Below, piece after piece: positions 27,044 to 36,033 of a DNA stretch of 64,000 bases. The position numbers and the translations under genes were made by a program. Position 1 is the first letter of the stretch; each line of letters starts with the position of its first letter. Source of the DNA: Pseudomonas canadensis (GTDB lineage: Bacteria > Pseudomonadota > Gammaproteobacteria > Pseudomonadales > Pseudomonadaceae); assembly GCF_000503215.1 (NCBI RefSeq), contig NZ_AYTD01000017.1, forward strand, positions 702,716-766,715, given 5' to 3'. The notes beneath the pieces were generated by a model. It saw nothing but the letters and a program-made list of their open reading frames with translations, was not told where the DNA came from and did not search any database.

Positions 27044-27265
27044 ATGACCAAGTGGTTGCTCGCTATCGGTGTCCTGGTCCCGCTTTACGGCGCTCAGGCT
27101 ACACAGGATCCGGAAGCGGTGTACAACCGAGTGTGCGTGGACACGCTGGTGCAGCACGTGACCCAGGGTTTCAAGGCAATGCCGCCGCGTGGTTTGTGCA
27201 TGGACTGCAGTACTGAGGATTACCAGGCCGTCATTCAATTGATGGTGAGTAAACCCGGTAGATAA
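27044..27265 (+). pseudogene. Truncated cytochrome c5-like protein lacking its heme motif
   Basis: A 73-residue exported protein: signal peptide (to about AQA-TQDPE), then VYNRVC followed directly by VDTLVQHVTQGFKAMPPRGLCMDCSTEDYQAVIQLM. The second part is the C-terminal half of a cytochrome c5 (axial-Met loop MPPRG and the CxxC disulfide near the end). The beginning VYNRVC is the first half of the heme motif CxxCH, but the following CH and about 25-30 residues are missing, as by an in-frame deletion. It cannot bind heme c covalently. The neighbour PA5491 in P. aeruginosa is annotated as a cytochrome. Either a decaying gene or a shortened protein with a new role; the frame itself is intact. 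Confidence 0.65.
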
Positions 27266-27299
27266 CTCTTAAACCCCTTAGCCGTAGTTGGATTAGCTG

Positions 27300-27911
27300 A
27301 TGAACAAACTGATCGTGAGTCTGCTGTTGACCTTGGGCATCACCGGTGTTGCCCATGCTGCAGGCGACGCTACAGCGGGCCAGGCGAAAGCCGCCGTATG
27401 TGGTGCTTGCCATGGACCGGATGGTAACAGCCCGGCGCCGAACTTCCCCAAACTGGCCGGCCAGGGCGAACGTTACCTGACCAAGCAGATGCAGGATATC
27501 AAGTCCGGCAAGCGCACGGTCCTGGAAATGACCGGCTTGTTGACCAACCTCAGCGATCAGGACCTGGCAGACATCGCGGCGTATTTTGCCAGCCAGAAGG
27601 GCAGCGTGGGAGCTGCTGATCCGAAATTGGTCGCCCGTGGCGAGAAACTGTTCCGTGGCGGTGACCTGGAAAAAGGCCTGCCTGCCTGCACCGGTTGCCA
27701 CTCGCCCAATGGCGCGGGCATCGCCGCCGCCGGCTTCCCGCACCTGAGCGGCCAGCACGCCACCTATATCGCCAAGCAGTTGACCGATTTCCGCAAGGAA
27801 GAGGCCGGGCGTGCCAACGATGGCGACGCGGCAATCATGCGCACCATTGCTCGCAAGCTGAGTGATGAAGACATCGCGGCGGTCTCCAGCTACATCCAGG
27901 GCCTGCACTGA
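27300..27911 (+). CDS. cc4: Cytochrome c4 (diheme)
   Basis: Periplasmic electron carrier that feeds terminal oxidases. 203 residues: signal peptide ending VAHA-AGDA, then two cytochrome c domains with CGACH (Cys34, Cys37, His38) and CTGCH (Cys130, Cys133, His134). Length and duplicated layout are normal. It follows the truncated c5-like gene by 34 bases and is closed by an intrinsic terminator. Confidence 0.96.
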   Translation: MNKLIVSLLLTLGITGVAHAAGDATAGQAKAAVCGACHGPDGNSPAPNFPKLAGQGERYLTKQMQDIKSGKRTVLEMTGLLTNLSDQDLADIAAYFASQKGSVGAADPKLVARGEKLFRGGDLEKGLPACTGCHSPNGAGIAAAGFPHLSGQHATYIAKQLTDFRKEEAGRANDGDAAIMRTIARKLSDEDIAAVSSYIQGLH

Positions 27912-27954
27912 GATGCACACTACGTTAACGCTCGATTAATCCATCGATGCAAGC

Positions 27955-27986
27955 ATAAAAAGGGTGGCTTAGGCTGCCCTTTTTTG
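27955..27986 (+). terminator. Intrinsic terminator after cytochrome c4
   Basis: AAAAGGGTGGC - ttag - GCTGCCCTTTTTT forms a stable stem with wobble pairs and a run of six T. Confidence 0.85.
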
Positions 27987-28079
27987 TGGCCGCTACCGTT
28001 ACACTAACGAACTCATGCCCGCGTAGACCTGTCACAACAAAGGTCGCGTGAGGCGACTTTATTTGTCCAGGAGTAAAGC

Positions 28080-28715
28080 ATGCGTAATCTGATCCTCAGC
28101 GCCGCTCTCGTCACTGCCAGCCTCTTCGGCATGACCGCACAAGCTGCCGACGTGCCGCTTGAAGCCGGTAAAACCTATGTTGAATTGGCTAACCCGGTTC
28201 CGGTTTCGGAGCCCGGCAAGATCGAAGTAGTGGAGCTGTTCTGGTACGGCTGCCCGCATTGCTACGCCTTTGAGCCGACCATCAACCCATGGGTTGAGAA
28301 ACTGCCTAAGGACGTCAACTTCAGACGTATCCCCGCCATGTTCGGCGGCCCATGGGATGCCCACGGCCAGCTGTTCCTGACCCTGGAAGCCATGGGTGTG
28401 GAGCACAAGGTCCACAACGCAGTATTCGATGCGATCCAGAAACAGGGCAAGCGCCTGACCAAGCCAGACGAAATGGCTGACTTCGTGGCCACCCAAGGTG
28501 TCGACAAGGACAAGTTCCTGGCCACCTTCAACTCCTTCGCCATCCAGGGCCAGATCAAACAGGCCAAAGAGCTGGCGCAGAAGTACGGCGTGCAAGGCGT
28601 TCCGACCATGATCGTCAACGGCAAATACCGTTTCGACCTGGGCACCTCCGGTGGTCCTGAGCAGACCCTCAATGTTGCCGACCAGCTGATCGCCAAAGAG
28701 CGCGCAGCCAAGTAA
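28080..28715 (+). CDS. dsbA: Thiol:disulfide interchange protein DsbA
   Basis: Periplasmic oxidase that introduces disulfide bonds into exported proteins. 211 residues: signal peptide ending AQA-ADVP, thioredoxin fold with the active site Cys58-Pro-His-Cys61 (FWYGCPHCYAFEP), an inserted helical domain and the cis-proline segment GVPTMIVNG. AGGAGTAAAGC precedes the ATG. The next gene starts 10 bases after the stop and may be co-transcribed. Confidence 0.97.
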   Translation: MRNLILSAALVTASLFGMTAQAADVPLEAGKTYVELANPVPVSEPGKIEVVELFWYGCPHCYAFEPTINPWVEKLPKDVNFRRIPAMFGGPWDAHGQLFLTLEAMGVEHKVHNAVFDAIQKQGKRLTKPDEMADFVATQGVDKDKFLATFNSFAIQGQIKQAKELAQKYGVQGVPTMIVNGKYRFDLGTSGGPEQTLNVADQLIAKERAAK

Positions 28716-28725
28716 GGGGCCTGTC

Positions 28726-29604
28726 ATGCGTCGCTGGGGTACCGAACGTGTGGTTGGCCTGCATGACCCGCAGGTCAACGAACATCACCTGGAATCCACA
28801 GGCCTGCCGGCAGACAGCCGCCTGCGTCTGCTGAGCTTCAATATCCAGGTGGGTATCAGTACCGAGAAGTACCGGCATTACCTCACCCGTGGCTGGCAGC
28901 ACCTGCTGCCCCACAACGGTCGAGCTGGCAACCTGCAGAAGATCGGCAACCTGTTGAGCGACTTCGATCTGGTTGCCCTGCAGGAAGCCGACGGCGGCAG
29001 CATGCGCTCCGGTTACATCAACCAGGTCGAACACCTGGCCCAGCTGGGTGCCTTTCCCTACTGGTACCAGCAACTCAATCGCAACCTCGGGCGCCTGGCG
29101 CAGCACAGCAATGGCGTGCTCAGCCGCTTGAAACCCTCCGCCATCGAAGATCACCCGCTGCCAGGCCCCAAGGGCCGGGGCGCGATCCTCGTACGGTTTG
29201 GCGAAGGCCCGGAAGCCTTGGTGGTGGTGATGATGCACCTGGCGCTGGGTGCCCGCACCCGCACCCTGCAACTGGCCTACATCCGAGAGCTGATCGGCAA
29301 TTACAAACATCAGGTGCTGATGGGGGACATGAACACCCACGCCAGCGATCTGTTGCAGAATTCTCCGTTGCGCGACCTCGGGCTACTGGCGCCACAAGCC
29401 GAAGCCACGTTCCCCAGCTGGCGCCCGCAACGCTGTCTTGACCATATCCTGCTCAGTCCTACCCTCACACTTGAAAGTGTGCAGGTGCTGGCGCAGCCCA
29501 TCTCCGATCACCTGCCGGTCGCGGTAGAGATTCGTCTGCCGGGGTCGCTCACGGCTGATGCGTTGCCCGCGTTGAGTTCCGGCCCTCGCGGACCTCTTGC
29601 ATGA
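28726..29604 (+). CDS. Endonuclease/exonuclease/phosphatase family protein (PA5488-like)
   Basis: A 292-residue protein of the exonuclease III/DNase I-like metal-dependent phosphodiesterase fold. Motifs in order: LLSFNIQVGIS, LVALQEADGG (metal Glu), GDMNTHASD (Asp/Asn), CLDHILLS, and ISDHLPVAVEI (catalytic Asp-His). No signal peptide. It overlaps the diguanylate cyclase gene by 4 bases (ATGA). The substrate (DNA, phospholipid or inositol phosphate) cannot be told from sequence. Confidence 0.88.
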   Translation: MRRWGTERVVGLHDPQVNEHHLESTGLPADSRLRLLSFNIQVGISTEKYRHYLTRGWQHLLPHNGRAGNLQKIGNLLSDFDLVALQEADGGSMRSGYINQVEHLAQLGAFPYWYQQLNRNLGRLAQHSNGVLSRLKPSAIEDHPLPGPKGRGAILVRFGEGPEALVVVMMHLALGARTRTLQLAYIRELIGNYKHQVLMGDMNTHASDLLQNSPLRDLGLLAPQAEATFPSWRPQRCLDHILLSPTLTLESVQVLAQPISDHLPVAVEIRLPGSLTADALPALSSGPRGPLA

Positions 29605-31649
29605 GCGACGACGCCCAGCGCTGGAAAGAAAAATACCTTAAAAGCATCGAGCAACAAGAAAAGCTCGAACGCCGTTGGGCGGCCCGCCTCGACCTGCTGC
29701 GCCGTGGGCTGGTGCGCAGCACCCTGGCCGCTGAGGGCACCGACCGCGCGGTCGATCAATGCATGAAAGAAATGCGCGACGTTGTCCGCACCGATGATAT
29801 GGACGCCGCCCTTGCCGCCTTGCTGCCGCGCCTGGAAAAGGCCGTGCTGGATTCGGAACAGCGCCGTGAAACCCGGGTGGACCAGATCAGCACGGCGCTG
29901 ACGTCCCTGGTCACGCAACTGCAAAAGCTGCCGCTACCGCGTGAAGTGGCCCGTCCGCTGAAGACGTTCGCCAAGCAGCTAGACGGCCGAGTCAGCCAGG
30001 CGCGCGAGATTCCCTTGCTGCTCAGCGAATTGAGTGGCCTGCAAGGCCAGGCGTTGAACAACCTGGAGCCGGACGGCGAAACCCCGCGTCCGGGGCCAGG
30101 GCTTTTGCAGCGCTTGTTTGGCTCCAAAGAAGTCGTGAACGAGGCGGTGGAAAATGAACCGACGCCCCGCCCGGCCCCGCAGCCTGCGGTAGCCAAGCCT
30201 GCGGATGCCGAGCCACAGCCGCCCGAGCAATCCGAGGAACTGACGCAAGCGTTGCGCGCCTTTGCGCCGCAGCCTCAAGAAACGCTTGCCCCTGTCAGTG
30301 AGCCCGTAGCGCCCGCCAAGCTGGCCGAGCCCTCCAGCGAAACCTTCGTCTACGAGGCCCCGCCTCAAGCCGCACCTATTGAAACGCCAGTAGCGCGGGT
30401 CGAGCCCGAGGCTCAAGTCGAAGAGCCTGCGCCGGAAAGCGCGCTCGCCGCCTTCATCGAAATGCCTGAGGTTCAGGTCGAAGCGCCGGATGAGACCGTC
30501 ATCGGTAGTCTGTCGCTGCCTCCGGTGCTGGAGGTCGAAGAGCCAGATCCCGACGAGCTGCAAGCGGATGGCGCCTATGCCTTGCCCGACTCGCCGGAAC
30601 CGTCCTACAGCTCCGTGGCCAAGCACATCGAGGACACCCTGCTCGGCTTGCTGGAGGAACTCTCGCTGCCCGAGCGCCACCGTCCCCAGGCCGAAGCCAT
30701 GCGCGAGCGCCTGGCCCACGGTCTGAACTGGTACGAACTGCTGCCGATCCTCGACGACCTGGCCGTATTGATGCTGGCGATCACCGACAGTGGTCAGCAT
30801 GAGTTCGAGGCATATCTCAAGCAGCTCAACGAGCGGCTTGAAGCCTTTCAGGGGCACTTGCAGGTCGCCAGCGACGGACACGCCGACAGCCGTTCTGCCG
30901 CCCGCGAGCTGGACACGCAGATCCGCGAACAGGTCGATGGCCTGCAAAGCAGCGTGCAGGAAGCTGCCGACCTGGACAGCCTCAAGCACGTGCTGGAAAG
31001 CCACCTCGAAGGCCTGCTGGGCACAATGGATGAGCACCAGCAGCAGCGTGACCAGCGCGAGCAGGAAACGGCAGCGCGTCTGAAAGGCTTGGCCGAGCGT
31101 GTTGCCAATATGGAGCAGGAAGCCCAGGGCTACCGCGAGCACCTGGAGGTGCAGCGCCAGAAGGCCCTGATCGATCCGCTCACCGGGCTGCCCAACCGCG
31201 CGGCCTGGAGTGAACGCCTGGATCAGGAGGTCAACACCTGGCATCAGCGCGGCAACAACCTGTCGCTGGCGATGCTGGACCTGGATCATTTCAAGCGTAT
31301 CAACGATGGTTACGGCCATTTGGCCGGCGATAAGGTACTGAAGATCATCGCCAACGTGCTGCGCAAGCGCCTGCGTCCGAGCGACTTTATCGCGCGTTTT
31401 GGCGGGGAAGAGTTTGTGTTGCTGATGCCAAACTCATCTCTGTCGGATGCGCTGGCGGCGGGCGAAGTGTTGCGCGCAGCGATTCAAGCGTGCCCATTTC
31501 ACTTCAAGGGCGAACCGGTGACTATCACCGTTTCAATGGGGGTAGCGCAGTTCCAGCCGGGAGAGCGCAGTGACCTGGCGCTCAAACGTGCCGATGAGGC
31601 GCTGTACCGGGCCAAGGCGGCGGGACGGAATCAGGTGCAGGCCGCCTAA
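29601..31649 (+). CDS. dgcH: Diguanylate cyclase with long N-terminal region (DgcH-like)
   Basis: Makes cyclic di-GMP, favouring biofilm and exopolysaccharide. The 682-residue protein has no membrane span: an N-terminal helical part (1-170), a Pro/Ala/Glu-rich low-complexity linker (about 175-340), a helical/coiled-coil region (345-520) and a C-terminal GGDEF domain with an active GGEEF signature at residues 601-605. The inhibitory I-site RxxD (RPSD) lies five residues before it, so product feedback is expected. It corresponds to PA5487 by position and layout. Confidence 0.92.
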   Translation: MSDDAQRWKEKYLKSIEQQEKLERRWAARLDLLRRGLVRSTLAAEGTDRAVDQCMKEMRDVVRTDDMDAALAALLPRLEKAVLDSEQRRETRVDQISTALTSLVTQLQKLPLPREVARPLKTFAKQLDGRVSQAREIPLLLSELSGLQGQALNNLEPDGETPRPGPGLLQRLFGSKEVVNEAVENEPTPRPAPQPAVAKPADAEPQPPEQSEELTQALRAFAPQPQETLAPVSEPVAPAKLAEPSSETFVYEAPPQAAPIETPVARVEPEAQVEEPAPESALAAFIEMPEVQVEAPDETVIGSLSLPPVLEVEEPDPDELQADGAYALPDSPEPSYSSVAKHIEDTLLGLLEELSLPERHRPQAEAMRERLAHGLNWYELLPILDDLAVLMLAITDSGQHEFEAYLKQLNERLEAFQGHLQVASDGHADSRSAARELDTQIREQVDGLQSSVQEAADLDSLKHVLESHLEGLLGTMDEHQQQRDQREQETAARLKGLAERVANMEQEAQGYREHLEVQRQKALIDPLTGLPNRAAWSERLDQEVNTWHQRGNNLSLAMLDLDHFKRINDGYGHLAGDKVLKIIANVLRKRLRPSDFIARFGGEEFVLLMPNSSLSDALAAGEVLRAAIQACPFHFKGEPVTITVSMGVAQFQPGERSDLALKRADEALYRAKAAGRNQVQAA

Positions 31650-31669
31650 AAGATGTTCCATTTTGTAAT

Positions 31670-31697
31670 TTGACGGTGGGGTCACAAAGGGTACGTT
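31670..31697 (+). promoter_or_regulatory. Candidate promoter of the amidase gene
   Basis: TTGACG (31670-31675) and TACGTT (31692-31697) with a 16-base spacer, 40 bases before the proposed start codon. A sigma70-like match only. Confidence 0.35.
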
Positions 31698-31737
31698 ACA
31701 CTGTTGCATTATCGTCTTCAGTGTAATGTCTTCCGCC

Positions 31738-32514
31738 ATGAAATCTTTGTACTTCGCCTTTGTATTTCTTCTGCTCGCAGGTTGTGCCAGCGGCCCGCGC
31801 CTGGACACCAGCCATCCTTCGGTGAACCACGACAACCGCGTGCAGTTCGTGATTGTCCACTACACCTCCACCAACCTTGAACGCTCCCTGGCATTGCTTA
31901 CGCACGGCCAGGTCAGCAGCCATTACCTGATCGGCGACGACGCCTCCGGCACCATCTACAAGCTGGTGGATGAAAGCCAGCGCGCCTGGCATGCCGGCGA
32001 AAGCGAATGGATGGGCCGCACCTGGCTCAACTCCAGCTCCATCGGTATCGAGATCGTGAACCCTGGCTACAAGGACACCCCGACCGGTCGCTTGTGGTAC
32101 CCGTACTCCGAAGCGCAGGTTAAATCCCTGGTGGTATTGCTCAAGGACATCAGCAAGCGCAACGGCATCGACCCCAAGAACATCATTGGCCACAGTGACA
32201 TCGCACCGTTGCGCAAGCTGGACCCGGGCCCATTGTTCCCTTGGAAACGCCTGGCCGATGAAGGGTTGGGCGTGTGGCCGAATGCCCAGGCTGTTGCGCG
32301 GTTCCAGATGCAATACGCGGCAGAGCTACCGAGCATTACCTGGTTCCAGGAAGAATTGGCCCGTCTGGGTTACCAGACGCCTCAGACAGGGGAGTTGGAT
32401 GTCGCCACGCGCCATGTCATTGCGGCGTTCCAGATGCATTTCCGGCCGTCGCTGTTTGACGGCACACCGGATGCGGAGAGTGCCGCAATCCTGCGCGCGT
32501 TGAATCGAACCTAA
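31738..32514 (+). CDS. ampDh2: N-acetylmuramoyl-L-alanine amidase AmpDh2-like lipoprotein
   Basis: Zinc amidase that cuts the sugar-peptide bond of peptidoglycan in the periplasm. 258 residues from ATG 31738: lipobox LLAGC (Cys15), amidase_2 domain with zinc ligands in IVHYTS and IIGHSDIAP and the catalytic-site segment DPGPLFPW, then a C-terminal peptidoglycan-binding-like helical region (LARLGYQTPQTGELDVATRH). Same place and size as PA5485. The alternative ATG at 31726 adds four residues; neither has a clear ribosome site. Its end overlaps the convergent kinB stop by 4 bases. Confidence 0.9.
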   Translation: MKSLYFAFVFLLLAGCASGPRLDTSHPSVNHDNRVQFVIVHYTSTNLERSLALLTHGQVSSHYLIGDDASGTIYKLVDESQRAWHAGESEWMGRTWLNSSSIGIEIVNPGYKDTPTGRLWYPYSEAQVKSLVVLLKDISKRNGIDPKNIIGHSDIAPLRKLDPGPLFPWKRLADEGLGVWPNAQAVARFQMQYAAELPSITWFQEELARLGYQTPQTGELDVATRHVIAAFQMHFRPSLFDGTPDAESAAILRALNRT

Positions 32515-34298
32515 AGCGGCAACGCCATATAAAACTGAGTGCCCTGCCCCGGCCGCGAATACACGCCCATGCGGCCGCCGTGCAGTTGCACGATTTCCTT
32601 GCAAAGCGCCAGGCCCAGGCCGGCGCCGCCTTTCTTGCGGCCCACTTGGACAAAGGGTTCGAAGATCCGTCCCTGCTGCCCATAAGCGATGCCTTCGCCG
32701 TTGTCCTCGACGCTGACAATCACTCGCTCACCATGACGGCGCGCCTGCAGGCGAATCTGCCCACCCGCCGCCGTGTGGCGCAGGGCGTTGCCCAGTAGGT
32801 TGTCCAACACCCGCTCAAGCTGTGCCTGGTCTGCATACAACCGAGGCAGGTCGGATTGAGCTTCCACCAGCAATTCGATGTTCTGAGCATTGGCCGGCTC
32901 TACGAAGCGTGCACGGGCGTGCTCCAGCAGGTCAGTCACATCGCACGGCCCCAGCGTTAGCTTCTGCAGACCGTTCTGGTAGCGCGAGAAATTCAGCAGG
33001 TCATTGATCAACTGCATCAGGCGCTGCATTTCTTCATTGACCGTATCCAGCAAGTCCGCTTCACGGGACTCGGCCGGGAACTTCGCACGCTCGCGAAACA
33101 GCCCGAATGCCATGTGCATGCCGGTCACCGGCGTACGCAGCTCATGGGAGGCGCGTAATACGAACTCGCTGCGTACCCGTTCGAAGGCGCGTTGTTCGGT
33201 GACATCGTGCAGCACCATCACTGCGCCGAGGATATGCCCCTGGGTATGGCTCACCGGGGTCAAGCTGTACGTCAGCAGGCGCAGTTCGCCTTCCACTTCC
33301 ACTTCCAAATCGTCCGGCGCCCGCTCCAGGTTGCCGCCGCGCAGTACCAGTTGCAGTTGCTCATCCAGCTCGGGGCGTGCCAGTGCTTCGCCAAGACCTT
33401 GACCGAGGCGTTCCTCGTCCCAGCCCAATTGACGCTGGGCCACGGGGTTGAGGTGTTCCAGACGGCCTTGGCGGTCAATCATCAGCAGGCCATCGTCGAT
33501 GCTGTCGAGTACAGCTTGCAGACGTTGTTGGCCGGCCAGCAACTCATCGACATTGGTTGCCTGATGCTGGCGCAATGCTTCGGCCATGATGCCGAAGCGG
33601 CGTGTCAGCTGGTTCATTTCTGCTGCGGATGAGATCGGCAGCGTGACCTCGAAATCGCCCTGGCCGATCTTGTCGGCGGCTTTGGCCAGAGCTTCGATCG
33701 GCCCGCCGAAGCGCCGGGCAATGCCATGGGCGGTCACAAACCCGATGATCAGCACTGCAAGCCCCACCAAGCCCAGCAAGCCGGCGATCAGCAACGCGCG
33801 CTCACGTGATTTGTGCTCGCTGTTGCTGATGTTCTCCAACGCCTGCTTGTGTTCGTTGATCAGGCCGTTGCGCAACTTATTGAAGGTTTCGGTGAGCTTT
33901 TCCTTGGAGCCTGGAGGAGGCGTCGGTTGCTGGGATTCGTCAAAGGCGTCCAGCAGATCCTGATACTGGCCTCGGGCCTTACTGAACCCAGTCCCGCGAT
34001 CGTCGCGCTGCTCATGGGCGATGCCCTGGTCCAGCAGGTCGAAGTAGCGTTGCTTGGAGGCTTGCAGTGCCTCAGGGTCGGGGCGCTCCTCCAGCATCAT
34101 GATCAGTTGATCGCCCAAGCTCTGGCGCAGCTTCAGCCCCAAGTCCAGCGTGATGAAGTTGCTGCGAATCAGGGATTCCTGGGTCTTGGCCATTTGCATG
34201 ACGCTGACCAGGCCCAGGATCAAACCCAACAGGGCGACGGTGATCAACGCTGAGATACTCAGGAACAACCGAGTACGCAGCTTCATCGCTAACTTCAT
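32511..34298 (-). CDS. kinB: Sensor histidine kinase/phosphatase KinB
   Basis: Inner-membrane sensor paired with AlgB in control of alginate, virulence and acid response. 595 residues: TM1 (about 10-32), periplasmic helical sensor (35-165), TM2 (168-190), HAMP (190-245), PAS (255-365), HisKA with phospho-acceptor His385 (SHELRTP; same residue number as in P. aeruginosa KinB), and HATPase with DNLLGNALRH, DNGEGI and GAGLGLALCK. ATG 34298 is chosen (MKLAMKLRTR); a second ATG at 34286 is possible. Frame upstream of 34298 runs inside algB and is not real. It starts 10 bases after algB. Confidence 0.95.
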   Translation of the reverse strand: MKLAMKLRTRLFLSISALITVALLGLILGLVSVMQMAKTQESLIRSNFITLDLGLKLRQSLGDQLIMMLEERPDPEALQASKQRYFDLLDQGIAHEQRDDRGTGFSKARGQYQDLLDAFDESQQPTPPPGSKEKLTETFNKLRNGLINEHKQALENISNSEHKSRERALLIAGLLGLVGLAVLIIGFVTAHGIARRFGGPIEALAKAADKIGQGDFEVTLPISSAAEMNQLTRRFGIMAEALRQHQATNVDELLAGQQRLQAVLDSIDDGLLMIDRQGRLEHLNPVAQRQLGWDEERLGQGLGEALARPELDEQLQLVLRGGNLERAPDDLEVEVEGELRLLTYSLTPVSHTQGHILGAVMVLHDVTEQRAFERVRSEFVLRASHELRTPVTGMHMAFGLFRERAKFPAESREADLLDTVNEEMQRLMQLINDLLNFSRYQNGLQKLTLGPCDVTDLLEHARARFVEPANAQNIELLVEAQSDLPRLYADQAQLERVLDNLLGNALRHTAAGGQIRLQARRHGERVIVSVEDNGEGIAYGQQGRIFEPFVQVGRKKGGAGLGLALCKEIVQLHGGRMGVYSRPGQGTQFYMALPL

Positions 34299-34308
34299 AA
34301 GGTGCAGC

Positions 34309-35655
34309 TCACAGGTTGTACTGTTTGCGTTTGCGGTACAGGGTCGATGCGTCGATGCCCAAGGTGCGGGCGGCCTGGTCCAGTGTGTCGCTGGTGGCGA
34401 GCACGGCGCCGATATGGGCTTTTTCCAACTGATCCAGGCTGAGCGCCGCGCCAATGCGTGGGGCGTTGTTTCCGGGTTGTTCGGCCATGCCCAGGTGGGT
34501 GATTTCCACCTTCTCTTGCGGGCAGATAATACTGGCGCGCTCCACCACGTTGCGCAGTTCGCGGATATTGCCCGGCCAGCGGTAGTTGAGCAGTGCTTCG
34601 CGCGCTTCATCGCTGAAGCCACGCGCCGGTCGGGCGTATTCCTTGACGAAGCGCGCCAGGAAGCGATCGGCCAGGGTCAGGATGTCCTCACTGCGCTCGC
34701 GCAGCGGCGGCAAGTGCAAGGTGATGACATTGAGGCGGTACAACAAGTCTTCGCGGAAGCGGCCGTCGCGGACCATGTCTTCCAGATTCAGGTTGGTGGC
34801 TGCCAGGATACGCACGTCAGCACGGCGAGTGACCGGATCGCCCACCCGCTCGTATTCCTTATCCTGAATAAAGCGCAGCAACTTGGGTTGCAATGTGAGG
34901 GGAAAGTCGCCGATCTCATCGAGAAACAGCGTGCCGCCGTCCGCTTGGTTAACGCGGCCCAAGGTACTTTCGCTGGCGCCAGTAAACGCACCGCGGCTAT
35001 GACCAAACAACTCGCTTTCCATCAGTTCTGCGGTCAGCGACGGGCAGTTGATGGTGACGCAGGATTTTTTCGAGCGCTTGCTCCAGCCGTGTATGGCGCG
35101 GGCGAGTTCGCCTTTACCGGTACCGGATTCGCCCAGGATCAGAATGTTGGCATCGGTGCCGGCCACTTGGCGCGCGGTTTCCAGTACCACCATCATTGCA
35201 GGGCTATGGGAATCGAGGCCGTCTTTCGGCTGGCGCACTTCGCCTTCAAGGGCTTCGAGGCGTGCGGAGAGTTGGCGTACTTCCAACTGCTTGGCGGTGG
35301 CGAGGCGCAGTTGATCAGGGCTGCAAGGCTTGACCAGGTAATCGGCAGCGCCGGCCTGGATCGCATCAACGGCGGTATCGACTGCAGAGTGGGCGGTCAC
35401 AATCACAACACGCATCCACGGCGCCTGAACGCGCATCTGGGCCAGTACATCCAGGCCATTGTCCTCGCCCAGGCGCAGATCGAGGAAGCATAAGTCGAAC
35501 ACCTGGCGCTGCATCAAGGCATCGGCCTGAGCGGCGCTGTTCGCGGTGGCTACGGTGTAGCCTTCATCTTCCAGGCAATAACGGAAGGTGCGGAGGATCG
35601 CGGATTCGTCATCCACTAAAAGAATACGGCCTTGAAGTTCCTTGGCTGATTCCAT
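34309..35655 (-). CDS. algB: NtrC-family response regulator AlgB
   Basis: Enhancer-binding activator of the NtrC type, partner of KinB. 448 residues: receiver domain with Asp59 (CFLDLRLGED) and Lys in YLVKPC, AAA+ domain with Walker A GESGTGKGE, the sigma54-contact loop ELFGHSRGAFTGA (a GAFTGA motif), Walker B GGTLFLDEIGD, and a C-terminal Fis-type helix-turn-helix (LDQAARTLGIDASTLYRKRKQYNL end). ATG 35655 has AGGAGCGCGGGACAG in front. Divergent from a small membrane-protein gene that has a sigma54-like promoter. Confidence 0.96.
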   Translation of the reverse strand: MESAKELQGRILLVDDESAILRTFRYCLEDEGYTVATANSAAQADALMQRQVFDLCFLDLRLGEDNGLDVLAQMRVQAPWMRVVIVTAHSAVDTAVDAIQAGAADYLVKPCSPDQLRLATAKQLEVRQLSARLEALEGEVRQPKDGLDSHSPAMMVVLETARQVAGTDANILILGESGTGKGELARAIHGWSKRSKKSCVTINCPSLTAELMESELFGHSRGAFTGASESTLGRVNQADGGTLFLDEIGDFPLTLQPKLLRFIQDKEYERVGDPVTRRADVRILAATNLNLEDMVRDGRFREDLLYRLNVITLHLPPLRERSEDILTLADRFLARFVKEYARPARGFSDEAREALLNYRWPGNIRELRNVVERASIICPQEKVEITHLGMAEQPGNNAPRIGAALSLDQLEKAHIGAVLATSDTLDQAARTLGIDASTLYRKRKQYNL

Positions 35656-36033
35656 CTGTCCCGCGCTCCTTAAACTATGAATGATGGTGTTTAGTCCCGG
35701 AATAATCGGGCAAGTTGCATGGTTTATTCTGATCCATAAAAGGCAGCGTCGTGCAGCTATCTGCATCGTTGCCTACAAAGCCCCGGCTGATGGCGTTTTC
35801 ATGCCGTCTTGCCACTTCGGCAGCACTCATTCCGTGTTCTATCCATTGATCCGACCGCTGGCCATCGTGCATTTCGCACGGCGCCCAGACGGGCATCGTG
35901 CAGGATGCTGGGGGTCAACCCAATCGTCAATATTCAACTCATTGATTTTATTGAGTTTTATTTTGTAAAAAAGCTGGCATGCACTCTGCAATACCTCTCC
36001 CAACGAATAATCAAAATGCGGGAGAACAGCAGC
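35656..36033. other. Divergent region between algB and the PA5482-like gene
   Basis: A 378-base gap. The last 100 bases before the small gene are strikingly AT-rich and hold an inverted repeat AACTCA-N10-TGAGTT (35936-35957) and a -24/-12 promoter (35975-35990). I see no gene with a ribosome site in the rest. Confidence 0.5.
35975..35990 (+). promoter_or_regulatory. Candidate sigma54 (-24/-12) promoter
   Basis: TGGCATGCACTCTGCA has the GG-N10-GC geometry and near-consensus sequence of RpoN promoters (TGGCAC-N5-TTGCA), with one deviation in each element. It lies 44 bases before the start codon at 36034 and faces away from algB, a GAFTGA-type activator gene. Confidence 0.55.

Noticed and set aside
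34299..34622. N-terminal extension of the kinB frame into algB
   Set aside because: It lies inside the conserved C-terminal helix-turn-helix region of algB; the membrane helix of KinB begins properly at 34298.
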